From positions 1-17,672 of the forward strand of contig JAEYOT010000319.1 in assembly GCA_023411445.1 (NCBI GenBank): a stretch of 17,672 nucleotides of DNA, in the 5' to 3' direction. Both the position numbers and the translations under genes were made by a program. The notes beneath the pieces were generated by a model. The model did no database searches and had not been told where the DNA came from. It saw only the letters and a list, made by a program, of their open reading frames with translations. This document shows, piece after piece, positions 1 to 8,985 of this stretch. Source of the DNA: Pseudomonadota bacterium. GTDB taxonomy: Bacteria; Myxococcota_A; Polyangia; Polyangiales; Polyangiaceae. Every line of letters begins with the position of its first letter. Position 1 is the stretch's first letter.

Positions 1-2
1 GC

Positions 3-428
3 GCCGGCACAGCGTGCGGCGCGGGCCAGCACTGCGTCGCCGGCGAGTGCGTGGACAACTGGGAGGACAGCGCGTGCCCGGGCGGCGGTGAATGCGTGGC
101 CGGCGCCTGCTTGCCTCCGCGGGACGTCACACACGGCGCGGGCGGTGCAGGCGGCGCGAGCTCGGACGGTCCGGGCATCGACCTCAGCGGCGGTAACAAG
201 CCGCCGACGGCCGGCACTGGCACCAGCGGGACGACAGGCGGCGCGGACGGCGGAGCACGCAGCGGTCCCGAGCTCAGCCGCGTGGACGCAGAGTCCGGCT
301 GCGCCTGCCGCGCGCCTCGAGGCGCCTCGAGCTCCGGCTCCGCGCTCCTGCTGCTCGGCCTAGCGGCGCTCTATCGCATCCGTCGCGGGCACGCGCGGCC
401 GAGGCGCCGGAGCCAAGCGACAGGTTGA
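3..428 (+). CDS. C-terminal part of a Cys-rich MYXO-CTERM surface protein (5' truncated by window edge)
   Basis: The frame is open to the left edge, so the start lies outside the window. The visible part begins with two short Cys modules of the form GxxCVAGxC (QHCVAGEC and GGECVAGAC), like small disulfide modules common in myxobacterial exported proteins. A low-complexity Gly/Ala/Thr/Ser linker of about 60 residues follows. The end is a MYXO-CTERM-type tail: GCACRAPRGASS, a hydrophobic stretch (ALLLLGLAALY) and an Arg-rich end (RIRRGHARPRRR). Such tails are known to direct Cys-dependent sorting to the outer surface. The catalytic or binding domain is not visible, so the specific role is unknown. 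The next gene on this strand starts after a 349-nt gap that holds the ilvB leader. Confidence 0.8.
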   Translation, partial: AGTACGAGQHCVAGECVDNWEDSACPGGGECVAGACLPPRDVTHGAGGAGGASSDGPGIDLSGGNKPPTAGTGTSGTTGGADGGARSGPELSRVDAESGCACRAPRGASSSGSALLLLGLAALYRIRRGHARPRRRSQATG

Positions 429-492
429 ACCATTATTCCCCATAATTTACGTTGGGTTATAGAAACAATCGCACCTTGTGCGCGTGATCGTT

Positions 493-516
493 CTTGACGA
501 AGCCTGCGTCGAGGAG
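493..516 (+). promoter_or_regulatory. Shared upstream element of the ilvB leader (CTTGACGAA-N8-CGAGGAG)
   Basis: CTTGACGAA (493-501) and CGAGGAG (510-516) recur, 6 nt apart instead of 8, before the cimA leader at 11665-11686. The reading frame relative to the leader ORF differs at the two loci, so conservation is of nucleic acid, not protein. One reading is a sigma-70-like -35 box (TTGACG, 494-499) with a weak -10 at 517-522 (CACCCT, keeping only A2 and T6). That would start the transcript close to the leader ATG at 533, making it nearly leaderless. The other reading is that GAGGAG is a Shine-Dalgarno sequence, but its 16-nt spacing to ATG 533 is too long. An AT-rich stretch at 431-468 lies upstream. 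The similarity is certain; the role is inferred. Confidence 0.5.
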
Positions 517-532
517 CACCCTATGGCTCCCA

Positions 533-667
533 ATGTCCGCCGCTTCCTCCATCGTCTCGACCCGCTCCAGCGAGCTGGCGTCGCCGATTGGCTCGGAAGT
601 TAGCGTCGTTGTCGTCGTTACCCTCGCGCTCGGGCTCCTTATTGGCTCGGGTGTGGCGGCCAGCTGA
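533..667 (+). CDS. Regulatory leader peptide of the ilvB operon (44 aa, Val/Leu/Ile-rich)
   Basis: A 44-codon ORF begins MSAASSIVSTRSSELAS. Its core, VSVVVVVTLALGLLI (residues 23-37), has 11 branched-chain residues out of 15, and it ends GSGVAAS. Five consecutive Val codons lie at 605-619 and Leu-Leu-Ile at 635-643. Several are T-ending codons (GTT, CTT, ATT), which the neighbouring genes use little. The stop (665-667) lies 22 nt before the first base of a terminator hairpin, and the last codons can pair with that hairpin. This is the classical layout of a leader peptide whose ribosome senses charged Val/Leu/Ile tRNA. No good Shine-Dalgarno is correctly spaced. An overlapping ORF (523-603) has better spacing but lacks the control codons. 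The likely role is regulatory in cis, not a functional protein. Confidence 0.75.
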   Translation: MSAASSIVSTRSSELASPIGSEVSVVVVVTLALGLLIGSGVAAS

Positions 668-702
668 CGGAACGACGGTTCCCCCAAGCAGCCCCCGCAC
701 CC
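649..702 (+). promoter_or_regulatory. Antiterminator pairing region of the ilvB attenuator
   Basis: GGGTGTGGCGGC (649-660), inside codons 39-43 of the leader peptide, can pair with GCCCCCGCACCC (691-702), the 5' arm and loop start of the terminator. Eleven of 12 positions pair, including one U-G, with a single C-C mismatch at 657/694. A ribosome held in the Val run (605-619) leaves 649-660 free and should favour this duplex, giving readthrough into ilvB. A ribosome reaching the stop at 665 covers 649-660 and lets the terminator form. The pairing was read by eye; the mechanism is inferred from the known logic of amino-acid operon attenuators. Confidence 0.65.
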
Positions 703-724
703 AATGAGGTCCGGGGGCTTTTTT
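690..724 (+). terminator. Intrinsic terminator (attenuator) ahead of ilvB
   Basis: AGCCCCCG (690-697) pairs perfectly with CGGGGGCT (712-719). A small inner ACC/GGT stem (699-701/708-710) sits behind one C-C mismatch. Six T residues (719-724) follow. It lies between the leader ORF stop (667) and the ilvB start (778), so it can only regulate the downstream operon. Upstream transcription from the MYXO-CTERM gene would also meet it. Confidence 0.85.
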
Positions 725-777
725 GATTTCCGCGCAAAAACTGCAATAGCCAGCATCCAGAGACTAGGAGACGCGCC

Positions 778-2571
778 GTGGCCGCACCGCTGCACAGCAT
801 CACAGAACCTCAGCCCACTTCGACCGGTCCCAAGACACTGACCGGCTCTCAGGTCATCTGGGAGGCGCTCGCCAACGAAGGGGTCAAGGTCGTCTTCGGC
901 TATCCCGGCGGCGCCATCATGCCCGCCTACGATGCGCTGACCGACTACCCCCAGGTGCGCCACATCTTGGTGCGCCACGAGCAGGGCGCCGCGCACATGG
1001 CGGACGGCTTCGCGCGCGCCTCCGGCAAGGTTGGCGTGTGCATGGCCACGAGCGGTCCGGGCGCCACCAACCTGGTCACCGGCATCGCCAACGCGATGAT
1101 GGACTCGATCCCGATGGTCGCCATCACGGGCCAGGTCGGCTCGCACCTGATCGGCAGCGACGCCTTTCAGGAGGTGGACATCACCGGCATCACGCTACCG
1201 ATCACCAAGCACAACTTCTTGGTGACCAAGGCGGAAGACATCGGCCCCACGATCCGCAAGGCCTTCTACATCGCGGCGTCGGGTCGCCCCGGCCCCGTGT
1301 TGGTGGACATCACGAAGGACGCGCAGCAGGCCAGCACCGAGTACCGCTACGACGGCGCGCCGGTGCGCATGCCTGGTTATCGCCCAGAGAAGCACCCGCT
1401 GCCGAGCGACATCCAGCGCGCGGTCGACATGATCAAGAGCAGCAAGCGCCCGATCGTGTTTTGCGGTCACGGCGTGATCAAGAGCAACGCGACCGCGGCG
1501 CTCTTGGAGCTCGTGCAGAAGACGGGCATCCCGGTGGCGCAGACGCTGCTGGGCCTGGGCGGCTTTCCGGCCACGCACGAGCGCAGCCTGGGCATGATGG
1601 GCATGCACGGTGAGGCCTGGGTCAACAAGGCCATCCAAGAGGCAGACCTGATCATCGCGCTGGGCATGCGCTTCGACGATCGCGGCACCGGCAACTTGAA
1701 GACCTACGCGCCGAACGCCAAGAAGATTCACGTCGAGCTGGACCCGGCGGAGATCAACAAGAACGTGCGGGTGGACCTGCCGCTCTTGGGCGACGTCCGC
1801 GAGATCTTGCGCCTGATCAACCCGCATTTGGACGGCGTGGACGTGAGCCCGTGGATCGCCGAAATCGAGAGCTCCAAGGGCGACAGCGCGGTGCGCGAGA
1901 TCACGAACCTGCCGGACAACGGCCGGCTGTTCGCAGCGCACGTCATCCACGACCTGTGGCGCTACACCGCCGGTAAGGCGCTGGTGGTCACGGACGTGGG
2001 CCAGCACCAGATGTGGGAAGCGCAGTACTACAAGCACGATCACCCGCGGAAGCTCTTGACGAGCGGCGGCGCGGGCACGATGGGCTTCGCCTTGCCCGCC
2101 GCCATGGGCGCGCGCTTCGCCTGTCCCGACGATCAAATCTGGGTCATCGCTGGCGACGGCGGGTTCCAGATGACCGCCTGTGAGCTTGCCACCTGCGCGC
2201 AGGAGGGCATCAAGGTGAACATCGCCGTGATCAACAACGGCTACCTGGGCATGGTCCGGCAGTGGCAGCAGTTCTTCTACGGCGGGCGTTACGTGGCCAC
2301 GCCGATCAAGAGCCCGGACTTCGTGAAGCTGGCGGAGGCACACGGCTTGAAGGGCCTGCGCGTCACGCGGCGCGACGAGGTCAAGGCCGCCGTGGAGGCG
2401 GCGCAAGCCTCGCCCGACACCTGCATCGTGGACTTCCGCGTCGAGCAGGAGGACTCGGTGTACCCGATGGTGCCGGCCGGCGCCGACCTGGACAAGATGA
2501 TCCGTCGCCCCAAGCCGGTCACGGACGAGAACCACAATCCCCTGTTCGAGACGGGGAAGGACAAGCCATGA
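778..2571 (+). CDS. ilvB: Acetolactate synthase, large catalytic subunit
   Basis: This ThDP- and FAD-dependent enzyme condenses two pyruvates to 2-acetolactate (Val/Leu), or pyruvate plus 2-oxobutyrate to 2-aceto-2-hydroxybutyrate (Ile). The 597-aa length fits the family. Visible landmarks are the N-terminal ThDP domain with GYPGGAIMPAYDAL and the catalytic Glu68 in RHEQGAAHMADGFARASG, then SGPGATNLVTGIA. RFDDRGTG (from residue 298) lies in the central domain. The C-terminal ThDP motif runs from GDG (459-461) to NN (486-487), followed by GYLGMVRQWQ. The GTG start is supported by AGGAG at 766-770, 7 nt away. The first 20 residues are a Pro/Thr-rich extension. It is the first structural gene after the attenuator, and its stop overlaps the ilvN start (ATGA). 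Catabolic ALS is less likely because ilvN and leu genes follow. Confidence 0.97.
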   Translation: MAAPLHSITEPQPTSTGPKTLTGSQVIWEALANEGVKVVFGYPGGAIMPAYDALTDYPQVRHILVRHEQGAAHMADGFARASGKVGVCMATSGPGATNLVTGIANAMMDSIPMVAITGQVGSHLIGSDAFQEVDITGITLPITKHNFLVTKAEDIGPTIRKAFYIAASGRPGPVLVDITKDAQQASTEYRYDGAPVRMPGYRPEKHPLPSDIQRAVDMIKSSKRPIVFCGHGVIKSNATAALLELVQKTGIPVAQTLLGLGGFPATHERSLGMMGMHGEAWVNKAIQEADLIIALGMRFDDRGTGNLKTYAPNAKKIHVELDPAEINKNVRVDLPLLGDVREILRLINPHLDGVDVSPWIAEIESSKGDSAVREITNLPDNGRLFAAHVIHDLWRYTAGKALVVTDVGQHQMWEAQYYKHDHPRKLLTSGGAGTMGFALPAAMGARFACPDDQIWVIAGDGGFQMTACELATCAQEGIKVNIAVINNGYLGMVRQWQQFFYGGRYVATPIKSPDFVKLAEAHGLKGLRVTRRDEVKAAVEAAQASPDTCIVDFRVEQEDSVYPMVPAGADLDKMIRRPKPVTDENHNPLFETGKDKP

Positions 2572-3116
2572 GCGCACCCTCCACTCACACCTTCGTGGCC
2601 TACTTGGAAGATCAGCCCGGCGTGCTGAACCGGGTCACCACTCTGTTTCGCCGTCGCGGCTACAACATCGTGTCGCTCAACGTCGGCCGCACGCACGAGG
2701 AAGGCGTGTCGCGCATGACGATGGTGATCGAGACGGACGACGACAAGGCCGCCCGCATCGAGGCCAACCTGTACAAGATGGTGAACGTCCTCAGCGTGGA
2801 GGACATCACGCACAAGCAGAACGTCTCGCGTGACTTGGTCTTGATCAAGGTCAAGGCCGGACCGGAGAAGCGCTCGGAGATTTTGCAACTGTGCGAGGTG
2901 TTCCGCGCCCGCTTCATCGACGTGCACCCGGATACGCTCATCGTCGAGGTGACCGGCACGCAGGACAAGATCGACGGGCTCGTCACGATGCTGCAGCCGT
3001 TCGGCATCTTGGAGATGGTCCAGACCGGCACCATCGCCATGACGCGCGGCGGCAAAGGTGAAGCTGCCGAGACCGTCAATCCTGCGCCAAACTTGAAGCC
3101 TATCGTCGCTGCCTAA
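2568..3116 (+). CDS. ilvN: Acetolactate synthase, small regulatory subunit
   Basis: This 182-aa ACT-domain subunit activates the IlvB catalytic subunit and, in the known family, confers feedback inhibition by valine. The N-terminal ACT domain is clear ([21 protein letters not shown], then [17 protein letters not shown], residues about 7-80). The second half ([19 protein letters not shown], then [19 protein letters not shown]) matches the IlvN/IlvH C-terminal domain. A short Gly/Glu/Pro-rich tail ends the protein. Its ATG overlaps the ilvB TGA, so translation is coupled and subunit levels should be linked. A purine-rich GGGGAAGGA just upstream could serve as ribosome-binding site. It could equally be called ilvH; the adjacent catalytic gene makes the role firm. 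Confidence 0.96.
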   Translation: MSAPSTHTFVAYLEDQPGVLNRVTTLFRRRGYNIVSLNVGRTHEEGVSRMTMVIETDDDKAARIEANLYKMVNVLSVEDITHKQNVSRDLVLIKVKAGPEKRSEILQLCEVFRARFIDVHPDTLIVEVTGTQDKIDGLVTMLQPFGILEMVQTGTIAMTRGGKGEAAETVNPAPNLKPIVAA

Positions 3117-3136
3117 TCCCAACCCCGGAAGAACCC

Positions 3137-4804
3137 ATGTCCAGTCCAGTTACCAGGCCCGACCCCAATTACGTTCGTATCTTCGACACCACGCTGCGCG
3201 ACGGAGAGCAATCTCCCGGCGCGACGATGACCAGCGAAGAGAAGCTTGAAGTCGCGCGAGGCCTTTCGCGACTCGGCGTGGACGTGATTGAGGCGGGCTT
3301 TCCCTCGGCGTCGCCGGATGATTTCGACGCCGTGAAGGAGATCGCCCGGACGATCGGTAACGACGTGCCGCAAGGCCGTATCTCGAGCGAGCCGCCGATC
3401 ATCTGCGGCCTGGCGCGCGCCACGGAGAAGGACATCCGCACGGCCTACGACGCCGTGTCGGTGGCCAAGCACCCGCGCATCCACACCTTCCTGGCCACCA
3501 GCCCGATTCATCGCGAGCACAAGCTCAAGATGAGCAAGGAGCAAGTGGTGCAGCGCGCCAGCGAGATGGTGAAGCTCGCGCGTTCGCTGTGCGCGGACGT
3601 AGAGTTCAGCCCGGAGGACGCGGGGCGCACGGAGCCAGAGTTCTTGTACGAGGTGCTCACGGCCGTGATCGAGGCCGGCGCCACCACGCTCAACATCCCG
3701 GACACCGTGGGCTACACGGTGCCGGAGGAGTTCGGCGCGCTGATCGCCGGCATCGTGAAGAACGTGAAGGGCGTGGAGAACGTCACCATCTCCGTGCACT
3801 GTCACAACGATCTGGGCCTGGCCTCGGCCAACGCCTTGGCCGGCATCCACAACGGCGCTCGCCAAGCGGAGGTGACCATCAACGGCATCGGTGAGCGCGC
3901 CGGCAACACCTCGCTGGAGGAGGTGGTGATGGCGCTGCACACCCGCGCGCCGCTGTACGGGCTGCGCACCGGCATCGACACGACGCAGCTCACCCGCATG
4001 AGCCGCCTGGTCAGCATGCGCACCGGCATGGTGGTCCAGCCGAACAAGGCGATCGTGGGCGCCAACGCCTTCGCGCACGAGGCTGGCATCCATCAGGACG
4101 GCATGCTCAAGCACGCGCAGACCTACGAGATCATGACGCCCGAGAGCGTGGGCGCGAGCAAGACGCTGCTCGTGCTGGGCAAGCACTCCGGCCGCCACGC
4201 CTTCGGCGTCCGGCTGCGCGAGCTGGGGCACGCGCTGGAGGGCGAGGCGCTAGAGGCGGCGTTTCTGCGCTTCAAGAACCTGGCCGACAAGAAAAAGCGT
4301 ATTACCGACGCTGATTTGGAGGCCCTGGCCGCCTCGGAGGTCGGCCGCGCCCGCGAGTACTTCTCGCTCGAGGCGGTTCAGGTTACGTGCGGGTCGAACG
4401 GCATGCCCACGGCCACCGTCAAGCTGAAGGACCCCAAAGGCGAGAACGTCGTCATGGCCGCGGTCGGCACCGGCCCGGTCCACGCCGTGTTCACGGCCAT
4501 CGACCAGATCGTCAAGGCTCCCAGCGAGCTGATCGAGTACTCGATCAACGCCGTCACCGAGGGCATCGACGCGCTCGGGCACGCCAGCGTGCGCCTGCGC
4601 GCCACCGAGAGCGACGGGCGCGTCAACGCTCAACATGGCTCGGCGGCGCCCGCGCAGGTCTTCCACGGCAGCGCCGCGGAGACGGACGTGATCGTCGCGA
4701 GCACCAAAGCTTACCTCGCCGCTCTGAATCGACTGCTGGCCATGCTCGGCACGTACGAGAAGACGGAGAGTCCAGAAACTACCGCGCGCGCCAGCGCCAA
4801 TTGA
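3137..4804 (+). CDS. leuA: 2-isopropylmalate synthase
   Basis: This DRE-TIM enzyme condenses 2-oxoisovalerate with acetyl-CoA, the first committed step of leucine synthesis. The 555-aa length is that of the long LeuA form. Visible features are [17 protein letters not shown] (Arg21-Asp22 of the DRE signature), the metal-binding SVHCHNDLG (His221 and His223), [11 protein letters not shown] (residues 252-262), and HQDGMLKH in the linker region. The C-terminal LeuA dimer/regulatory domain spans about residues 400-545, the part that binds leucine for feedback inhibition in this family. The start has GGAAG 6 nt upstream and lies 20 nt after ilvN. The GEQSPG signature and the neighbouring leuCD separate it from the CimA-type enzyme encoded at 11921. 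Confidence 0.96.
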   Translation: MSSPVTRPDPNYVRIFDTTLRDGEQSPGATMTSEEKLEVARGLSRLGVDVIEAGFPSASPDDFDAVKEIARTIGNDVPQGRISSEPPIICGLARATEKDIRTAYDAVSVAKHPRIHTFLATSPIHREHKLKMSKEQVVQRASEMVKLARSLCADVEFSPEDAGRTEPEFLYEVLTAVIEAGATTLNIPDTVGYTVPEEFGALIAGIVKNVKGVENVTISVHCHNDLGLASANALAGIHNGARQAEVTINGIGERAGNTSLEEVVMALHTRAPLYGLRTGIDTTQLTRMSRLVSMRTGMVVQPNKAIVGANAFAHEAGIHQDGMLKHAQTYEIMTPESVGASKTLLVLGKHSGRHAFGVRLRELGHALEGEALEAAFLRFKNLADKKKRITDADLEALAASEVGRAREYFSLEAVQVTCGSNGMPTATVKLKDPKGENVVMAAVGTGPVHAVFTAIDQIVKAPSELIEYSINAVTEGIDALGHASVRLRATESDGRVNAQHGSAAPAQVFHGSAAETDVIVASTKAYLAALNRLLAMLGTYEKTESPETTARASAN

Positions 4805-4826
4805 TTCGAGAGTCGAAGAAGTACTG

Positions 4827-6224
<1,398 letters not shown>

Positions 6225-6234
6225 GGTTTAGACA

Positions 6235-6819
6235 ATGGCATCCTTTACGACTCTCACTTCGCACGCAGCCCTCCTCTCGGCCGAGAACGTCGACACGGAT
6301 CAGATCATCCCCGCGCGCTTCCTCAAGACGCTCGACAAGAACGGCCTGGGTAAGCAGCTGTTCTTCGACTGGCGCTACCTGCCGGACGGCTCGGACAATC
6401 CAGACTTCGTGCTGAACAGGCCGGAGGCTCAAGGCGCGCAGATCTTGATCGCCGGCGACAACTTCGGCTGCGGCTCTTCGCGCGAGCACGCGCCCTGGTC
6501 CTTGATGGGCTGGGGCCTACGCGCCGTGATCAGCACCTCCTTCGCCGACATCTTCAAGGGCAATAGCCTCAAAAATGGCCTCTTGCCGATCGTGGTGGAC
6601 GCGGCCACGCACGCCAAGCTGGTGGCCGCCGTAAAGGCGGATCCCAAGGCCCAGCTGTCCATCGATCTGGCGCGCGCCGAGCTGACGCTACCGGACGGCA
6701 GCAAGGTCACGTTCCCGATCGACAACTTCGCCCAGCATTGCCTGCTCAACGGCATCGATCAGCTCGGGTACATCCTGAGCTTCGACGAGAAGATCAAAGC
6801 CTACGAAGCCACCCACTGA
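6235..6819 (+). CDS. leuD: 3-isopropylmalate dehydratase, small subunit
   Basis: This is the swivel-domain partner of LeuC. The 194-aa length matches the bacterial LeuD class of about 200 aa rather than the short archaeal type. The motifs are [15 protein letters not shown] near the N-terminus and [17 protein letters not shown] (residues 74-90), the substrate loop of aconitase swivel domains. [10 protein letters not shown] lies near the C-terminus. GAGG at 6223-6226 gives an 8-nt spacing to the ATG. It is the last gene of the first operon: a GC-rich hairpin follows within 14 nt and the next gene is on the other strand. Confidence 0.97.
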   Translation: MASFTTLTSHAALLSAENVDTDQIIPARFLKTLDKNGLGKQLFFDWRYLPDGSDNPDFVLNRPEAQGAQILIAGDNFGCGSSREHAPWSLMGWGLRAVISTSFADIFKGNSLKNGLLPIVVDAATHAKLVAAVKADPKAQLSIDLARAELTLPDGSKVTFPIDNFAQHCLLNGIDQLGYILSFDEKIKAYEATH

Positions 6820-6832
6820 CGCTCACCACCCC

Positions 6833-6862
6833 GGCCGGTAGCCGCCGTGGCGGCCGCCGGCC
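6833..6862 (+). terminator. Possible terminator hairpin after leuD (no T tract)
   Basis: There is a nested inverted repeat: GGCCGG (6833-6838) with CCGGCC (6857-6862), and inside it GCCGCC (6841-6846) with GGCGGC (6849-6854). It begins 14 nt after the leuD stop, as expected for a 3'-end structure, but no T tract follows. Such repeats also arise easily in GC-rich DNA. From 6863 to 7071, between the two converging genes, I see no convincing gene or RNA. Confidence 0.35.
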
Positions 6863-7071
6863 CGTGGCGGCTGGCAGACGATCTCGTCGCGGACCGGAAG
6901 CGCTGCGCCAGGCTCAGCCTGCGCAAGGCGCCTACACGGGCGCCGGACTCCACGCGCGGGCAGCTCCACCGAAAGAGCGGCGCGCGCCAGGGAGCCCAAT
7001 GCCCGCTTCATGCCGCGATTTTACGAAGGCACGCGGCGCCCTCCGGCATTTACAGGTAGATGCGGAGGCGA

Positions 7072-7707
7072 CTAGGACTTGTTGTGCGCGTCGCGAGCGC
7101 GCTGGCGCGCCAACGCCCGCAAAAACGCCTTCCGCGCTCGGTGCAGCCGCGAGTAGACGGTGCCGACCGGCACCCCGATGCTGTCGCCGATCTGATCGCA
7201 GGTCAGCCCCTCGAGCTCGAACATGGTGAACACGACGCGCTGCTCGAGGTTCAGCGAGCTCAAGATGTCGTTGAGGCGGTCCACGGCTTGGCGCTTCTCC
7301 ACCTCGCGCTCCGGCGTGGGTGTCGGCGCGGCGACGTAGGACACGGAGGCCGCGTCCGGCACCAGCTGCTCGCGGCGGAAATGCGCGCGGCGGCGGTAAC
7401 CCGCGGCGACGCGGAAGCAGACCTCGAACAGCCACGTCGTGATCGCGCAGTGGCCGGCGTACGAATCCAGCCGGCGGTGCACGACCAGGAACACCTCCTG
7501 GTACACGTCCTCCAGGTGGGGAGAGCGAACGCCCATGCGATAGAGCGTCTTCCAGATGAACTCGCCGTGCTTGGCGTGCACCTCCGCGACCGTGAGGCGC
7601 GGCCGCGTCAAAGCGGATGCATCGGAAAAGGTCTCCAGCGTGCTGATGAGCTCTGTCATGTGGTTGCTCGAAGCAGTTGAGACAAAGAGCCGCCCACGGC
7701 CCGTCAT
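7072..7707 (-). CDS. ECF-type RNA polymerase sigma factor
   Basis: This 211-aa protein belongs to the sigma-70 family and carries only regions 2 and 4, as in ECF sigma factors. Region 2 spans about residues 47-108 and includes the core-binding/-10 helix (LEDVYQEVFLVVHRRLDSYAG, with AITTWLFEVCFRVAAGYRRR). Region 4 spans about 150-197 (LNLEQRVVFTMFELEGLT, then IGDSIGVPVGTVYSRLHRARKAF), the helix-turn-helix that reads the -35 box. A second Met at residue 17 (start at 7659) is an equally good start, and neither has a clear ribosome-binding site. No anti-sigma gene sits beside it; the divergent neighbour is a LacI-family regulator. The target promoters cannot be told from here. Confidence 0.88.
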   Translation of the reverse strand: MTGRGRLFVSTASSNHMTELISTLETFSDASALTRPRLTVAEVHAKHGEFIWKTLYRMGVRSPHLEDVYQEVFLVVHRRLDSYAGHCAITTWLFEVCFRVAAGYRRRAHFRREQLVPDAASVSYVAAPTPTPEREVEKRQAVDRLNDILSSLNLEQRVVFTMFELEGLTCDQIGDSIGVPVGTVYSRLHRARKAFLRALARQRARDAHNKS

Positions 7708-7776
7708 GGCGACACGACGGACGCGGGCTTCCGGACGCGACTCTCAGACTTTACCTTGCGAAACCGGCCTAGTCAA

Positions 7777-7792
7777 GCGGTTGACCAACCGC
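7777..7792. promoter_or_regulatory. Candidate operator in the divergent sigma/LacI-family intergenic region
   Basis: GCGGTTG (7777-7783) and CAACCGC (7786-7792) form a perfect 7-bp inverted repeat around AC. It lies between the two divergent genes, 105 nt before the LacI-family start. A dimeric regulator of that family would suit a site of this size, and autoregulation is common among them. A second, weaker repeat, GAAGCC/GGCTTC (7802-7807/7816-7821), lies next to it. The centre is not the CG typical of many LacI-family sites, so assignment to this regulator is a guess. Confidence 0.4.
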
Positions 7793-7896
7793 CGGCGGCG
7801 CGAAGCCAACTCTGCGGCTTCAGTGATGAAACCGTGATTACCAAGTCGCGGCTGCCGCGCTCAACGCATCAAAAAAAACACGCAGGTGAGCGAGCC

Positions 7897-8985
7897 ATGA
7901 GCAAACGTCCCGACAGTGTCGATCGCCAGGAGCGCGTCGCGCCCGCGAGCGCAGCGGGCGGCGATTCAGCTCCGAATGTAGTAAGCATGGTCTCGTTGGA
8001 AAAACGACCGCGCGTCACCATCTCGGACCTGGCTCAGCTGCTGGGCATGGACAAGTCCAGCGTTTCGCTGGCGCTGCGCGACAGCCCCAAGGTGAGCCCG
8101 GCGACGCGAGCGCGCGTGCGCAAAGCGGCGGCAGAGCATCACTACATCCCCAACTGGGCGGCGAAGCGCCTGGCAGGCTCCAGCGGCCACGCGATCGGGC
8201 TCGTGATGCCCAGCGCGTTCGGCTGCCTGACAGATCCACCCGTGGTGCGCACCGCCCAGGCCCTGGCCAAGCTGGCTGCAAAACGACAGCTCACCTTGAA
8301 TTTGATGGCGCACGAGCAGCTCGCCGAGTCCAACGGCGAGAACAGCCTGCCGCTCCACGCCGACGGTCTCTTGGTGTGGGGAGATGTGCCGGCGCCCGCT
8401 GCCGTGCGCTTCTCCAGCGCCTACGCGCGCCCCAGCATCGTGCTGGATCCGCACCACCCGAGCTACGCCAAGTACAAGGGCAACACCATCGCCATCGACA
8501 ACCGCGGCGGCGCAAGCTCGTTGGTGCAGCACCTCCACGAGCGGGGAGCGCAGAGCCTCACCTTCGTGCAGGTGGAGGAGCAGCACCTGTCGCACGTGGA
8601 GCGCTGGAAGGGCACGCAGCAGACCTGGCACAAGCTCGCTGCGGCCGACAAGCTCACGAAGCTGGCCCTCTCGGATCTGAGCGATGACTGCCTGAAGGAC
8701 CTAGCTGCGCGCGGCAACGCTGGCATCTTCTGCTCCAACGACCACGGCGCGATGCAGGTGTGGCACCGCCTGCAGCGGCTCGGCGTCTCCTTGCCGGGTG
8801 ATATCAAGCTCGTAGGCTTCGACGGCGACGAGTACGGCGCGCTCGTCGGGCTGACCACGGCGGTGTTCGACTCGGAGGCGCTCGCGGAGGCGGCGTTCAC
8901 CCGCTTGATCGGCTTGCTGTCCAATCAGCTGCAGAGCGTGGACGACTCGATACCGGTCACGGTTCGGGTCGGGCGCACCAGTTAG
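7897..8985 (+). CDS. LacI-family transcriptional regulator
   Basis: This 362-aa DNA-binding protein has the LacI layout. An unusual N-terminal extension of about 38 residues comes first, rich in Ala/Ser and charged residues. The helix-turn-helix follows (VTISDLAQLLGMDKSSVSLALRD, residues 40-62), then SPATRARVRKAAAEHHYIPN and the hinge helix (NWAAKRLAGS, 86-95). The rest is a periplasmic-binding-protein-like sensor domain, with FCSNDHGAMQVWHRLQRLGVSLPGD and KLVGFDGDEYG near the end. The ATG at 7897 has AGGTGA (7884-7889), 7 nt upstream; the frame is open further upstream but without signals. The ligand is unknown and no sugar-use operon is adjacent. Its stop overlaps the stop of the convergent gene by 3 nt. 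Confidence 0.9.
   Translation: MSKRPDSVDRQERVAPASAAGGDSAPNVVSMVSLEKRPRVTISDLAQLLGMDKSSVSLALRDSPKVSPATRARVRKAAAEHHYIPNWAAKRLAGSSGHAIGLVMPSAFGCLTDPPVVRTAQALAKLAAKRQLTLNLMAHEQLAESNGENSLPLHADGLLVWGDVPAPAAVRFSSAYARPSIVLDPHHPSYAKYKGNTIAIDNRGGASSLVQHLHERGAQSLTFVQVEEQHLSHVERWKGTQQTWHKLAAADKLTKLALSDLSDDCLKDLAARGNAGIFCSNDHGAMQVWHRLQRLGVSLPGDIKLVGFDGDEYGALVGLTTAVFDSEALAEAAFTRLIGLLSNQLQSVDDSIPVTVRVGRTS

Noticed and set aside
458..463. TATAGA as a -10 box for the ilvB operon
   Set aside because: No convincing -35 lies 16-18 nt upstream. The element at 493-516, shared with the cimA leader, is a better candidate.
457..1146. Long minus-strand open frame over the ilvB leader and start
   Set aside because: It is antisense to the leader and ilvB, has Arg/His/Asp-rich composition typical of the shadow of a GC-rich gene, and shows no domain.
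1195..2577. 460-codon minus-strand frame opposite ilvB
   Set aside because: It is a complementary-strand shadow of a certain gene, low in Lys/Ile and with no recognisable motif. The same holds for frames opposite leuA, leuC and cimA.
6823..7011. 62-codon minus-strand ORF between leuD and the sigma factor
   Set aside because: It has no ribosome-binding site and Arg/Ala/Pro-rich composition without a motif, and it overlaps the GC hairpin after leuD. A TAAAAT lies just upstream of its ATG, but that alone is weak.
6738..7229. 163-codon plus-strand ORF starting inside leuD
   Set aside because: It overlaps leuD and the sigma gene out of frame, its composition is biased, and it has no family features.
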